64,000 nt of DNA from Streptomyces dengpaensis (GTDB taxonomy: Bacteria; Actinomycetota; Actinomycetes; Streptomycetales; Streptomycetaceae): assembly GCF_002946835.1 (NCBI RefSeq), contig NZ_CP026652.1, forward strand, positions 5,456,001 through 5,520,000, given 5' to 3'. The position numbers and the translations under genes are program-made. The notes under the pieces were generated by a model that saw only the letters and a program-made list of their open reading frames with translations, did no database searches and had not been told where the DNA came from. Of the stretch, positions 56,471 to 64,000 are shown one piece after another. Position 1 is the stretch's first letter. Each line of letters opens with the position of its first letter.

Positions 56471-57175
56471 ATGGCCCGTGTGCTCGTGGTCGAGGACGAC
56501 CAGTTCGTACGTTCAGCCCTCATCCGGCATCTGACCGATGCCGCGCACACCGTGCGCAGTGTCGGCACCGCCCTTGAGGCGCTGCGCGAGGTTGCCCATT
56601 TCTCCTTCGACGTCGTGATCCTGGACCTCGGTCTGCCCGATCTGGACGGGTCCGAGGCGCTGAAGATGCTGCGCGGAATCACCGACGTCCCGGTGATCAT
56701 CGCCACCGCGCGGGACGACGAGACGGAAATCGTCCGGTTGTTGAACGACGGCGCGGACGACTATCTGACCAAGCCGTTCTCGGTCGAGCACCTGTCGGCG
56801 CGGATGGCGGCCGTGCTGCGCCGCGCGCGGGCGACTGCGGCAGACGCGCCTGTGTCGACGGTGATCCGGGTCGGCGGGCTCGCCATTGACCCGCTGCGGC
56901 GCCAGGCCGAGCTGGATGGCGTACGACTGGATCTGACGCGCCGCGAGTTCGACCTGCTCGCCTTCCTTGCCGGGCGTCCCGGTGTCGTCGTACCGCGCAG
57001 GGAGCTGCTGGCCGAAGTGTGGCAGCAGGCATACGGGGACGATCAGACCATAGACGTCCATCTGTCGTGGCTGCGGCGGAAGTTGGGTGAAACGGCGGCG
57101 CGGCCGCGCTATCTGCACACCCTGCGGGGCGTCGGCGTGAAGCTCGAACCGCCTAGGGCGGAGCCGTCGCTATGA
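56471..57175 (+). CDS. OmpR-family response regulator
   Basis: A 234-residue two-component regulator. The receiver domain has the acidic pocket VVEDD, phosphorylatable Asp in VVILDLGLPDLDG (about residue 55), Thr in IIATARDD and Lys in DYLTKPFS. The C-terminal winged helix spans LDLTRREFDLLAFLAGRPGVVVPRRELLAEVW...DVHLSWLRRKLG. It is followed 28 bp later by its cognate sensor kinase. Target genes are unknown; the divergent membrane protein is a candidate. Confidence 0.95.
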   Translation: MARVLVVEDDQFVRSALIRHLTDAAHTVRSVGTALEALREVAHFSFDVVILDLGLPDLDGSEALKMLRGITDVPVIIATARDDETEIVRLLNDGADDYLTKPFSVEHLSARMAAVLRRARATAADAPVSTVIRVGGLAIDPLRRQAELDGVRLDLTRREFDLLAFLAGRPGVVVPRRELLAEVWQQAYGDDQTIDVHLSWLRRKLGETAARPRYLHTLRGVGVKLEPPRAEPSL

Positions 57176-57203
57176 GGTGCGCGCCGGGCGAGAGGTGGGC
57201 GTC

Positions 57204-58580
57204 ATGAGGTGGGCGCTGGTCAAGGTGTGTGTGGCGGTGACCACGATGGTCGTGGTCGCCTTCGCGGTTCCCCTCGGTCTGGTGATCCAGGAGATGGCGC
57301 GCGACCGGGCGTTCTCGAACGCCGAGCGCGAGGCCGCCGCCATCGCGCCCGCGCTCTCCATCACCACCGATCGGGACCAGTTGGAGCGGGTCGTCGCCTC
57401 CGCCGGCTCCGACGCGGGGATGGCCGTGCACATACCCGCCGCCGACGGCGCGGCCGCGGTCGAGCTCGGCAAGCAGCGTGCCGTCGCCAAGGACATCACC
57501 ACGACCCGGAAGCTGGGCCGCGCCTCCACCACGGAGGTCCCCGGCGGCTCCACCCTGCTCCAGCCCGTCGCGCTGAGCTCCGGCGAGATCGCGGTCGTCG
57601 AGGTGTACGTCCCCGAGTCCGAGGTCAGCAACGGCGTCAGTACGGCCTGGGCGGTCCTCGGCGCGGTCGGCGTCGCGCTCATCATCGGCTCGGTCGCGGT
57701 CGCCGACCGGCTGGGCGTACGGATGGTGCAGCCCGCGCAGCGGCTGGTGGAAAGCGCGCATGAGCTGGGGGAGGGAAAGCTGGGCGCGCGGGTGCCCGAG
57801 GAGGGGCCGACCGAGCTGCGGCTCGCCGCCGTCGCCTTCAACTCCATGGCCGATCAGGTCGTACAGCTCCTGGCAAACGAACGGGAGCTGGCGGCGGATC
57901 TCTCCCATCGCCTGCGTACGCCGCTGACTGTGCTGCGCCTCAACACGGCCTCGCTCGGCGACGGGCCCGCCGCCGAGCAGACCCGGGCCGCCGTCGCGCA
58001 GTTGGAGCGCGAGGTTGACACGATCATCCGGACCGCCCGGGAGGCCAAGCCGCAGACCGCGGCCATAGGTGTGGGCGCCGGGTGTGACGCGTCCGAAGTC
58101 GTGCGCGAGCGGATGGACTTCTGGTCGGCGCTCGCGGAGGACGAGGGCCGCAAGGTGCGTGTGGCCGGGGTCGACCGGCCGGTGCGCATACCCGTCGCCC
58201 GCGCTGACCTCGCGGCCGCGCTCGACGCGCTCCTCGGCAATGTCTTCCGGCACACCCCGGAGGGCACGGCCTTCGCGGTCGACGTGCACAACGGCGAGGA
58301 CGCGGTGATCGTGCTGGTGTCCGACGCCGGTCCGGGGATCGTGGACCCGGAGGCGGCGATGGCGCGGGGCCGGGGCTCCGGAAGCGACGGATCGACCGGG
58401 CTCGGGCTCGACATCGTGCGAAGGCTCGCGGAGTCAACGGGCGGGGATGTGCGGATCGGCTCCTCGGTGCTTGGGGGGACGGAGGTGCGGATCTGGATTC
58501 AGCTCGATGGGCGGGCGCCGGTCCGGCGCGGGCACAGGGGGTCCGTACGGCGTCGTAGGCGCGGCGTGGGAGTGCGCTGA
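57204..58580 (+). CDS. Sensor histidine kinase
   Basis: A 458-residue membrane kinase. Two helices (about 6-28 and 152-172) flank an extracellular sensor region of about 120 residues, then HAMP (VQPAQRLVESAHELGEGKLGARVPEEGPTE). The HisKA helix has the phospho-His in DLSHRLRTPLTVLRLNT. The ATPase domain shows LLGNVFRHTPEG, SDAGPGI and STGLGLDIVRRLAESTGG. A basic C-terminal tail is long. AGGTGGG before the ATG at 57204 decides the start over a GTG at 57177. Signal unknown. Confidence 0.94.
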   Translation: MRWALVKVCVAVTTMVVVAFAVPLGLVIQEMARDRAFSNAEREAAAIAPALSITTDRDQLERVVASAGSDAGMAVHIPAADGAAAVELGKQRAVAKDITTTRKLGRASTTEVPGGSTLLQPVALSSGEIAVVEVYVPESEVSNGVSTAWAVLGAVGVALIIGSVAVADRLGVRMVQPAQRLVESAHELGEGKLGARVPEEGPTELRLAAVAFNSMADQVVQLLANERELAADLSHRLRTPLTVLRLNTASLGDGPAAEQTRAAVAQLEREVDTIIRTAREAKPQTAAIGVGAGCDASEVVRERMDFWSALAEDEGRKVRVAGVDRPVRIPVARADLAAALDALLGNVFRHTPEGTAFAVDVHNGEDAVIVLVSDAGPGIVDPEAAMARGRGSGSDGSTGLGLDIVRRLAESTGGDVRIGSSVLGGTEVRIWIQLDGRAPVRRGHRGSVRRRRRGVGVR

Positions 58581-58595
58581 CGGTCGGGCGCTCCC

Positions 58596-58655
58596 GGCGT
58601 GGTCCGCCCGTTCCTGGCGTGATCCGTACGTTCTCGGCGTGATCCGTACGTTCCT
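58596..58655. repeat. Three 20-bp tandem repeats after the kinase gene
   Basis: GGCGTGATCCGTACGTTCCT-type units at 58596, 58616 and 58636, beginning 15 bp after the kinase stop. The first copy is the most diverged. They lie in the 356-bp stretch before the chitinase gene. Confidence 0.9.
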
Positions 58656-58742
58656 CGCGGCCGAGGGTGCGATCCGGCGGTCGGATCCTCCGCGCTGGTC
58701 ACGGCCTTCGCGGACTGCGGCGGGCGACTGCCCGCACCCCCA

Positions 58743-58756
58743 ACTGGTCTCGACCT
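58743..58756. promoter_or_regulatory. Probable DasR operator (dre) upstream of the chitinase gene
   Basis: ACTGGTCTCGACCT matches the dre consensus ACTGGTCTAGACCA at all but two positions. It lies about 190 bp before the chitinase start, consistent with DasR control of a chitinase. Confidence 0.65.
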
Positions 58757-58871
58757 TTAACCACCCCCGATGCCTTCCTTAAGCGCACCCTAAGATCCTC
58801 AACCCCCGTCCGGATGAGCCGGTTTGCCCGATTCCGGATCGCTAGCGTGCTGCCGCACCCACCCCTCCCTC

Positions 58872-58900
58872 GGGAGTTCCCGGCTCTCCCGGGAACTCCC
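58872..58900 (+). promoter_or_regulatory. 12-bp inverted repeat in the chitinase leader
   Basis: GGGAGTTCCCGG and CCGGGAACTCCC flank CTCTC, ending 36 bp before the chitinase ATG. Could be an attenuator or an mRNA-stabilising hairpin, or an operator. Confidence 0.55.
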
Positions 58901-58936
58901 CTGTGGCCCCCGTGAAACCGCGAAGGCAGGCACGCG

Positions 58937-60406
58937 ATGAGCAGTACGCACCGGCGCAAGGTCAGTGGCAGAAACAAGGCGATAGGCGGCATCGTCGCCG
59001 CGGCCGTGGTCGGCGGCGGCGCCTTCCTGTTCACCGGGACCGCGCAGGCGGCCGGCGTCGGTGCGGCGTACACCAAGACCAGTGACTGGTCGACGGGTTA
59101 CACCGCGCAGTACGTCGTCATGAACAACAGCGGCCAGGCGGAGAGCGACTGGACGCTGGAGTTCGACCTGCCCTCGGGGTCGAAGCTCAGCTCGCTCTGG
59201 AACGCCGAGTCCAGTGTGAGCGGGCAGCACGTCACCGTGAAGCCGCCGGCCTGGGACAAGGACGGGTTGGCGGCCGGCGAGTCGGTCACCGTGGGCTTCG
59301 TGGTGAACGGCACCGGCGACCCGACGGGCTGTCTCGTCGGCGGCACCAAGTGCTCGGTGGATGAGGGCGCGACACCCGAGCCGAGCGGCCGCCCGACGGA
59401 GTCGGCGACGTCGACGCCCACCGCGACGCCGACTCCCACCGCGACGGAGACGCCCACCGCGACCGCGACGCCCACCCCCACCGCTTCGGAAACCACCGGC
59501 GGCGGCACCACCACGACCGCCGGGTTCGCGCCCTACGTCGACACCTCCCTCTACCCCGCCTTCGACCTGTTGAAGTCGGCCGACGCCACCGGCGTGAAGG
59601 ACTACAACCTGGCCTTCATCACGGACGGTGGTGGCTGCACGCCCAAGTGGGGCGGGGTGACCGACCTCGCCAGTGACGGAGTGGCTTCGCAGATCGGCGC
59701 CCTGCGCGCGAAGGGTGGCGACGTCCGGGTCTCCTTCGGCGGGGCCGCCGGTTCGGAGCTGGCGACGGCGTGCTCCTCGGCGGACGCGCTGGCGACGGCG
59801 TACGGGAAGGTCGTGGACGCGTACGACCTCACGAAGGTCGACTTCGACGTGGAGGGCGGCGCGCTGCCGAACGCGACGGCGAATACGACCCGCGCAAAGG
59901 CCATCGCGAAGCTCCAGCAGCAACACCCCGGCCTGGACGTGTCCTTCACCCTCCCGGTCATGCCCGAGGGCCTCACCCAGGACGGCGTGAACCTCCTGTC
60001 CAATGCCAAGTCGAACGGCGTGAAGATCAACACCGTCAACATCATGGCGATGGACTACGGCCCCGCGTACAGCGGTGACATGGGCACGTACGCCGAGCAG
60101 GCCGCGACGGCCACGCAGGCGCAGGTCAAGAGTGTCCTCGGCCTCTCCGACAGCGCGGCCTGGAAGACGGTCGCCGTCACCCCGATGATCGGCGTCAACG
60201 ACGTGACCTCCGAGATCTTCAAGGTCGACGACGCCTCGCAGCTGGTGACCTTCGCCAAGGAGAAGGGCCTCGGCTGGCTGTCGATGTGGTCCGCCACCCG
60301 TGACAAGCAGTGCGCGGGCGGTCCGAAGAACCAAGCCGACGCGACGTGCAGCTCGATCGCCCAGGACGACTTCGCCTTCTCGAAGGCGCTGAGCGCCTAC
60401 AAGTAG
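58937..60406 (+). CDS. Secreted GH18 chitinase with N-terminal CBM2
   Basis: A 489-residue exported enzyme. A signal peptide (cleaved near AQA-AG) is followed by a family-2 cellulose/chitin-binding module (about 40-140, disulfide Cys in GCLVGGTKCSV). A Thr/Pro/Ala linker (TPTATPTPTATETPTATATP) leads to a GH18 barrel. The catalytic acid is in TKVDFDVEGG, and MAMDYGPAYSG and LSMWSATRD are later barrel strands. It hydrolyses chitin outside the cell. A DasR-like site upstream fits GlcNAc control, as for the LPMO. The start has GAAGGCAGG upstream. Confidence 0.93.
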   Translation: MSSTHRRKVSGRNKAIGGIVAAAVVGGGAFLFTGTAQAAGVGAAYTKTSDWSTGYTAQYVVMNNSGQAESDWTLEFDLPSGSKLSSLWNAESSVSGQHVTVKPPAWDKDGLAAGESVTVGFVVNGTGDPTGCLVGGTKCSVDEGATPEPSGRPTESATSTPTATPTPTATETPTATATPTPTASETTGGGTTTTAGFAPYVDTSLYPAFDLLKSADATGVKDYNLAFITDGGGCTPKWGGVTDLASDGVASQIGALRAKGGDVRVSFGGAAGSELATACSSADALATAYGKVVDAYDLTKVDFDVEGGALPNATANTTRAKAIAKLQQQHPGLDVSFTLPVMPEGLTQDGVNLLSNAKSNGVKINTVNIMAMDYGPAYSGDMGTYAEQAATATQAQVKSVLGLSDSAAWKTVAVTPMIGVNDVTSEIFKVDDASQLVTFAKEKGLGWLSMWSATRDKQCAGGPKNQADATCSSIAQDDFAFSKALSAYK

Positions 60407-60427
60407 CCATCACCAAACGGGGGTTGT

Positions 60428-60467
60428 GCGCCCCGGCCGGGACTCACCCCCCATCCGGCCGGGGCGC
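60428..60467. terminator. Perfect 13-bp stem between convergent genes
   Basis: GCGCCCCGGCCGG and CCGGCCGGGGCGC around a 14-base loop, 22 bp after the chitinase stop and 15 bp before the end of the leftward DUF397 gene. Confidence 0.82.
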
Positions 60468-60481
60468 CGCGGTGACGCCGG

Positions 60482-61018
60482 TCAGCTGCCGCTGTCGAGG
60501 CCGGACTTGAGGGTGTGGAGGAGGCCGGCGAGGGCCCGGGGGGTGGCCGTGGCGATGTCGTGGGGGTGGTCGCCTTCGCGGAGGTGGATTTGGCTTGGGG
60601 CCGCCAGCTCTACGCAGTTGCCTTCGCCGCCCGTGCTGAACGAGGCCTTCTGCCAGGTGAGTTGGGGCATGGCGGATTCCGTTCGCAGGGCGTACAGGAC
60701 GTGCTGGATCAAGCTCAGTGAGTCACGTGACTCGTGCGACTCCGGTGCCGACTCGGGTTCGACCGGCGCCAGTGCCGGCTCCGACAGCCGATCGAACATT
60801 TTGGCGTACTCGTCGAGTTGGTCCACATCCCGCAGGAAGAGGGAGTTCGTCGGATGTTCCAGGTAGACGGTGTCCAGTTCGAGGGCCGTGCGCGCAAGGA
60901 CTGTACGACCCCTGTCACCCTCTACGCTGGATGGGCCGACCCACGCCGCCTCCGCGTGCTCGGCCATGACGAAGCCCCCGGTCTCCCCAACTGCCGTACC
61001 TCCGGCCCCGACAGCCAC
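60482..61018 (-). CDS. DUF5753-DUF397 fusion, remnant of an XRE regulator pair
   Basis: Up to 178 residues. The C-terminal part (LTWQKASFSTGGEGNCVELAA...IHLREGDHP...ATATPRALAGLLHTLKSG) is a complete DUF397 protein. The preceding part (RTVLARTALELDTVYLEHPTNSLFLRDVDQLDEYAKMFDRLSEPAL) is the C-terminal end of a DUF5753 XRE-family regulator. In streptomycetes these are normally two overlapping genes; here they read in one frame and the N-terminal HTH is gone. The DUF397 part might still be made from an internal start such as the Met before PQLTW. True start unknown. Confidence 0.7.
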   Translation of the reverse strand: MAVGAGGTAVGETGGFVMAEHAEAAWVGPSSVEGDRGRTVLARTALELDTVYLEHPTNSLFLRDVDQLDEYAKMFDRLSEPALAPVEPESAPESHESRDSLSLIQHVLYALRTESAMPQLTWQKASFSTGGEGNCVELAAPSQIHLREGDHPHDIATATPRALAGLLHTLKSGLDSGS

Positions 61019-61120
61019 TCCATCAACAGGCCTTCACCGCACCACCGTTGGGTCTCCCGGCCCCCGGTGCTGACCCGTGAGAAGCCGGGCCCCCGGCAAG
61101 CCCCCCAGCGGTCAAGCCCC

Positions 61121-63334
61121 TCAGACCTTGGCCGGTGTTCGCCCCGGCTCGGTGCTCGTGCTCGTCCCCGTGCCCTCCGTGAGGCCAAGGCGGTCGTGGA
61201 CCCTGCGCAGTGGCTTCGGGGCGTACCAGGCCGTGCGGCCCAGTAGGCGCATGGCCGCCGGTACGAGGACCCCGCGTACGGCCACCGCGTCGATCAGGAT
61301 GGCCAGGCCGCTGCCGAGGCCGAACAGCTGGATGAAGCTGACATTGGCGGTGCCGAAGGCGAAGAAGCTGACCGCGAGCAGGCCGGCCGCCATCGACACG
61401 ATCCGCCCCGTGTGGGAGAGCCCGCTGGCGACGGCGGTCTCCGTGTCGGCGCCCGCGTCGTGCAGTTCCTTGATCCGGCTGGTCACGAAGACCTCGTAGT
61501 CCATGGAGAGGCCGAAGGCGATGCAGAACATGAGCACCGTCATGGACGTGTCCATGGGCTGCGGCGTGAAGCCGAGTACGGACGCCAGGTGGCCGTCCTG
61601 GAAGATCCACACCATGACGCCGATGGCCGCGGCGAGGCTGATGGCGTTGAGCACCAGCGCCCGCAGGGGCTGCACCACGCTTCCCGTGAAGAGGAAGAGG
61701 AGGATGAACGTGGTGCCCGCCACCAGGCCGACAGCCGCCGGGAGGCGGTCCGAGATCGACTCCTTGGAGTCGACCAGCCGTGCGTCCGTGCCGCCGACCA
61801 GTGTCTCCGTACCGCTCGGCAAATCCACCGCCCGTACAGCCTTGACCAGGTCCTGCGCCTCGTCCGACTTTGGGGTCAGGCCGGTGACGACCGTAATCCG
61901 CTGAGCGTCGGGTCGGCCGAGCGCGGCGGATGCCGGGCCGGGTGGCGTGGAGCGGCCCTCCACGAAGGTGCCGGCGGAGGTCTCAACCCGTGCCGCGCCG
62001 TCCAGCCGCGAGAGCTCGGTCGCGTACGCGCGCACGTCGTCGGACGCCACAGGCCCCGTCGTGACGATCTGCACCGCCGACTCGTCGCTGCCGGTGAAGT
62101 CGCGCTGCACCACGGTGGCGACCTGTCGGCTCTGGGCGCTCTCGGGCAGCACCCGCTCGTCCGGCGTTCCGAAGGTGACGCCGAGCAGCGGACTGGCGGC
62201 CAGGAGCAGGACGGCCAGGACCGGCACCGCGGTCAGGGCGGGCCTGCGCATGGCCGTACGGGCCATCCGTCCCCACAGCGGCGCCTCGGTGCTCCGTACC
62301 GTCTGCGCCCACGGCAGGCGGCCGCTGTTGACCCGGTGGCCCAGTACGGCGAGCAGCGCCGGGATGACGAGCAGGGCGCTGACTGCGGCGATGGCCACCA
62401 CGCCGATGCCCGCGTAGGCGAAGGAGCGCAGGAAGAACTGCGGGAAGACCAGCAGCGCGGCGAGCGCGGCGGCGACGGTCGCCGCGGAGAAGGTGATGGT
62501 CCGCCCGGCCGTCCGTACCGTCTGCCGGAGCGCGTCGGGAACCTCGGCGCCCTCGGCGAGGTGCTCGCGGAAGCGGCTGATCATGAGCAGGGCGTAGTCG
62601 ATGCCGAGGCCGAGGCCGAGGGCGGTGGTGAGGTTGATCGAGAACACCGACACGTTGGTCAGGCTGCCGAGGACGTAGAGCTCCGCGAAGGTGCCGACGA
62701 TCGCGATCAGCCCGATGGCCAGGGGCAGGAGCGCCGCGACCAGACTGCCGAAGGCGATCACCAGCAGGATGAGGATCAGCGGCACGGCGATCGTCTCGGC
62801 CAGCGCGAGGTCCTTGGCGACCTGGGTGGGCACCTCGTCGCCGACCGAGGCTTCTCCGCCGGCCCGCACGGTCAGCCCGTTCCGGTCGCCGGTGTACTCG
62901 TCCATGATCGCCGAGGCGTTGTCGCCCCGCTCGGTGTCGTCGCCCTTGACGTGGGCCAGCACCAGAGCCGCGTCCCCGTCCCGGGAGGTCAGCGTGGAGC
63001 TGCCGGTGTCCCAGTACGAGATCACGTTGGACACCGTGGGCTCGCCCTTGAGCTCGGAGGTGAGGGCGCGCCCCGCGCGCTCGGCGGCGGGGGAGCCGAC
63101 GTCGCCGCCGTCGTCCGCCCGTACCAGCAGGACCAGGTTGCTCTCGCCGCCGAACTTCTCGTCGATGAGCTGCTGCGCGCGGGCGGAGGGTGCGCTCGGG
63201 TCCTCGAAGCCGCCGCCGAGGAGCTTGCCGAACGCCCCTAATCCGAGGGCTCCCATGGCGACCACGGCCACCACGGTGAGGGTCAGTACGAGCCGGCTCC
63301 GGTGGAGGGCCAGCCCTGCGATGCGGTCGAACAC
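61121..63334 (-). CDS. MMPL/RND-family membrane transporter
   Basis: A 737-residue exporter of the MMPL family, with about twelve helices in two RND-like halves and a large extracytoplasmic domain after the first helix of each half. Typical elements are the FGKLLGGGFEDPSAPSARAQ start of the first loop, TALGLGLGIDYALLMISRFREHL, and the equivalent FCIAFGLSMDYEVFVTSRIKE in the second half. The Asp-Tyr pairs in these helices serve proton coupling. Such proteins export lipids, siderophores or drugs. GTG at 63334 follows GGAGG. Divergent from a TetR gene with three operators between. Confidence 0.93.
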   Translation of the reverse strand: MFDRIAGLALHRSRLVLTLTVVAVVAMGALGLGAFGKLLGGGFEDPSAPSARAQQLIDEKFGGESNLVLLVRADDGGDVGSPAAERAGRALTSELKGEPTVSNVISYWDTGSSTLTSRDGDAALVLAHVKGDDTERGDNASAIMDEYTGDRNGLTVRAGGEASVGDEVPTQVAKDLALAETIAVPLILILLVIAFGSLVAALLPLAIGLIAIVGTFAELYVLGSLTNVSVFSINLTTALGLGLGIDYALLMISRFREHLAEGAEVPDALRQTVRTAGRTITFSAATVAAALAALLVFPQFFLRSFAYAGIGVVAIAAVSALLVIPALLAVLGHRVNSGRLPWAQTVRSTEAPLWGRMARTAMRRPALTAVPVLAVLLLAASPLLGVTFGTPDERVLPESAQSRQVATVVQRDFTGSDESAVQIVTTGPVASDDVRAYATELSRLDGAARVETSAGTFVEGRSTPPGPASAALGRPDAQRITVVTGLTPKSDEAQDLVKAVRAVDLPSGTETLVGGTDARLVDSKESISDRLPAAVGLVAGTTFILLFLFTGSVVQPLRALVLNAISLAAAIGVMVWIFQDGHLASVLGFTPQPMDTSMTVLMFCIAFGLSMDYEVFVTSRIKELHDAGADTETAVASGLSHTGRIVSMAAGLLAVSFFAFGTANVSFIQLFGLGSGLAILIDAVAVRGVLVPAAMRLLGRTAWYAPKPLRRVHDRLGLTEGTGTSTSTEPGRTPAKV

Positions 63335-63359
63335 GGTGATCGCCTCCAGGCGATAGGAT

Positions 63360-63431
63360 GTTTACGCCGTTAACTTCCAAGGTGCCACAGTCAAGTTAAC
63401 AGCGTCAACTTTGAATGTTAACGGCATCAAC
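63360..63431. promoter_or_regulatory. Three TetR operator copies between MMPL and TetR genes
   Basis: Copies at 63360-63374, 63395-63409 and 63417-63431 share the 15-bp partly palindromic form GTTAACnGCnTCAAC; the first is inverted relative to the others. They span the divergent promoter region and almost certainly bind the adjacent TetR protein. Confidence 0.78.
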
Positions 63432-63484
63432 TTTTGGGCAGGATGAGGTCGGAGACGCGTACGGGATTCGGGCAGGATGGAGCC

Positions 63485-64000
63485 ATGGCATCGATCACGA
63501 GCGGCAAGTCCCGCTACCACCACGGCGACCTCCGCAACGCGCTGATCGAGGCCGCCGTCGAACTCGCGGCCGAAGGCGGCCCCGAACGCGTCGTCCTGCG
63601 GGAGGCGGCCCGCAGCGTCGGGGTGTCACCCACCGCCGCGTACCGCCACTTCGACGGCCAGGGCGAACTCCTCGAGGCCGTGAAGACCCGCGGACAGCAG
63701 GCGCTCGCCGCCTCGATGACCGAGGCCGTACGCGTCCTCCCGGGGCTCGACGACCCGGGCGAGGAAGCCGTCCGCAGGACCGAGGCGATCGGGCGCGGAT
63801 ACGTCCGCTTCGCGATCGAGCACCCGGGGCTCTACCGCACCGCTTTCTGCCGTACGAGCGCGGCGGAGGAACGCGACTTCACCGGCCTCGAAGCCCCCGA
63901 CGGCGCGCCGGAGTTCGTGGCGTTCAGGGAGCTGTCGGACGCGCTCGACACGCTGGTGGCCACGGGCCGGATGCGGCCGGAGAACCGGCCCGCGGCCGAG
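63485..64000 (+). CDS. TetR-family regulator, 3' end cut by window
   Basis: At least 172 residues, open to the window end. The N-terminal HTH is YHHGDLRNALIEAAVELAAEGGPERVVLREAARSVGVSPTAAYRHFDGQGELLEAV. It is followed by the start of a C-terminal helical ligand domain of the type that binds hydrophobic compounds (IEHPGLYRTAFCRT). It presumably represses the divergent MMPL exporter gene and itself through the three GTTAAC-based sites. The full length would be about 190-220 residues. Confidence 0.92.
   Translation, partial: MASITSGKSRYHHGDLRNALIEAAVELAAEGGPERVVLREAARSVGVSPTAAYRHFDGQGELLEAVKTRGQQALAASMTEAVRVLPGLDDPGEEAVRRTEAIGRGYVRFAIEHPGLYRTAFCRTSAAEERDFTGLEAPDGAPEFVAFRELSDALDTLVATGRMRPENRPAAE

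Noticed and set aside
1..64000. CRISPR array or cas genes
   Set aside because: The tandem arrays seen have no unique spacers of constant size between conserved repeats, and no Cas protein other than the Cas12-ancestor TnpB was found.
1..64000. A secondary-metabolite (PKS/NRPS/terpene) cluster
   Set aside because: No synthase, carrier protein, terpene cyclase or tailoring set is present; the LLM and FAH-family enzymes are scattered single genes.

Overview
The window is chromosomal DNA from an actinomycete, almost certainly a Streptomyces. It has very high GC with strong third-position GC bias and GTG/TTG starts. It carries class E and class F sortases with an LAxTG substrate, a DUF5753/DUF397-type regulator, ANTAR and F420/LLM enzymes, DasR-type operators, and the cslA-glxA-cslZ tip-glucan locus. 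From memory, the stretch around cslA, the LPMO gene and the tRNA-Lys genes resembles the SCO28xx region of S. coelicolor; no alignment was run.

Layout. 0-16 kb is mixed accessory chromosome. It holds a class E sortase, an FAH-family hydrolase, an LLM oxidoreductase and a TnpB insertion sequence abutting a heme-degrading/oxidoreductase pair with a divergent ROK repressor. It continues with an LAxTG surface protein, a GntR-FAD oxidase-HAD aminophosphonate module whose ABC transporter gene is a 5' stump, a NagD-like phosphatase, a serine-recombinase fragment, and a secreted protein plus class F sortase pair. 16-26 kb is the glucan locus: GH6 hydrolase (cslZ) convergent with glxA and cslA, then a tRNA-Lys, a peptidoglycan-binding NlpC-like protein, an SPFH protein, an LPMO under a DasR site, and a second tRNA-Lys.

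26-39 kb is a catabolic block: an IclR regulator, an EhuABCD-type importer, DUF3830, an amidase, a D-2-hydroxyacid dehydrogenase, two arylmalonate-decarboxylase/maleate-isomerase-like proteins, and a three-subunit PaoABC-like molybdenum aldehyde oxidoreductase. 39-53.5 kb holds a second LLM enzyme, a GGDEF-EAL protein, an M6 protease, a third identical tRNA-Lys and a prim-pol-like protein. It also holds an overlapping trio: an Fe-S PD-(D/E)XK nuclease, a protein of unknown function and a UPF1-like SF1 helicase. That trio resembles a split Dna2 and is the best candidate here for an undescribed system. A PAP2 protein, a phosphatase and an NsdA-like regulator follow. 53.5-64 kb holds a spermidine-synthase-like protein, an unusual 83-bp RNA hairpin, an OmpR-type two-component system, a chitinase with a DasR-like site, a DUF5753-DUF397 fusion, and an MMPL exporter with a divergent TetR gene cut by the window end.

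Two patterns run across the window. First, short tandem duplications sit at or just after the stop codons of about ten genes. Second, intergenic and even intragenic spaces carry small dispersed palindromic repeats. All readings are by eye; family names are from recognition of motifs, not searches.
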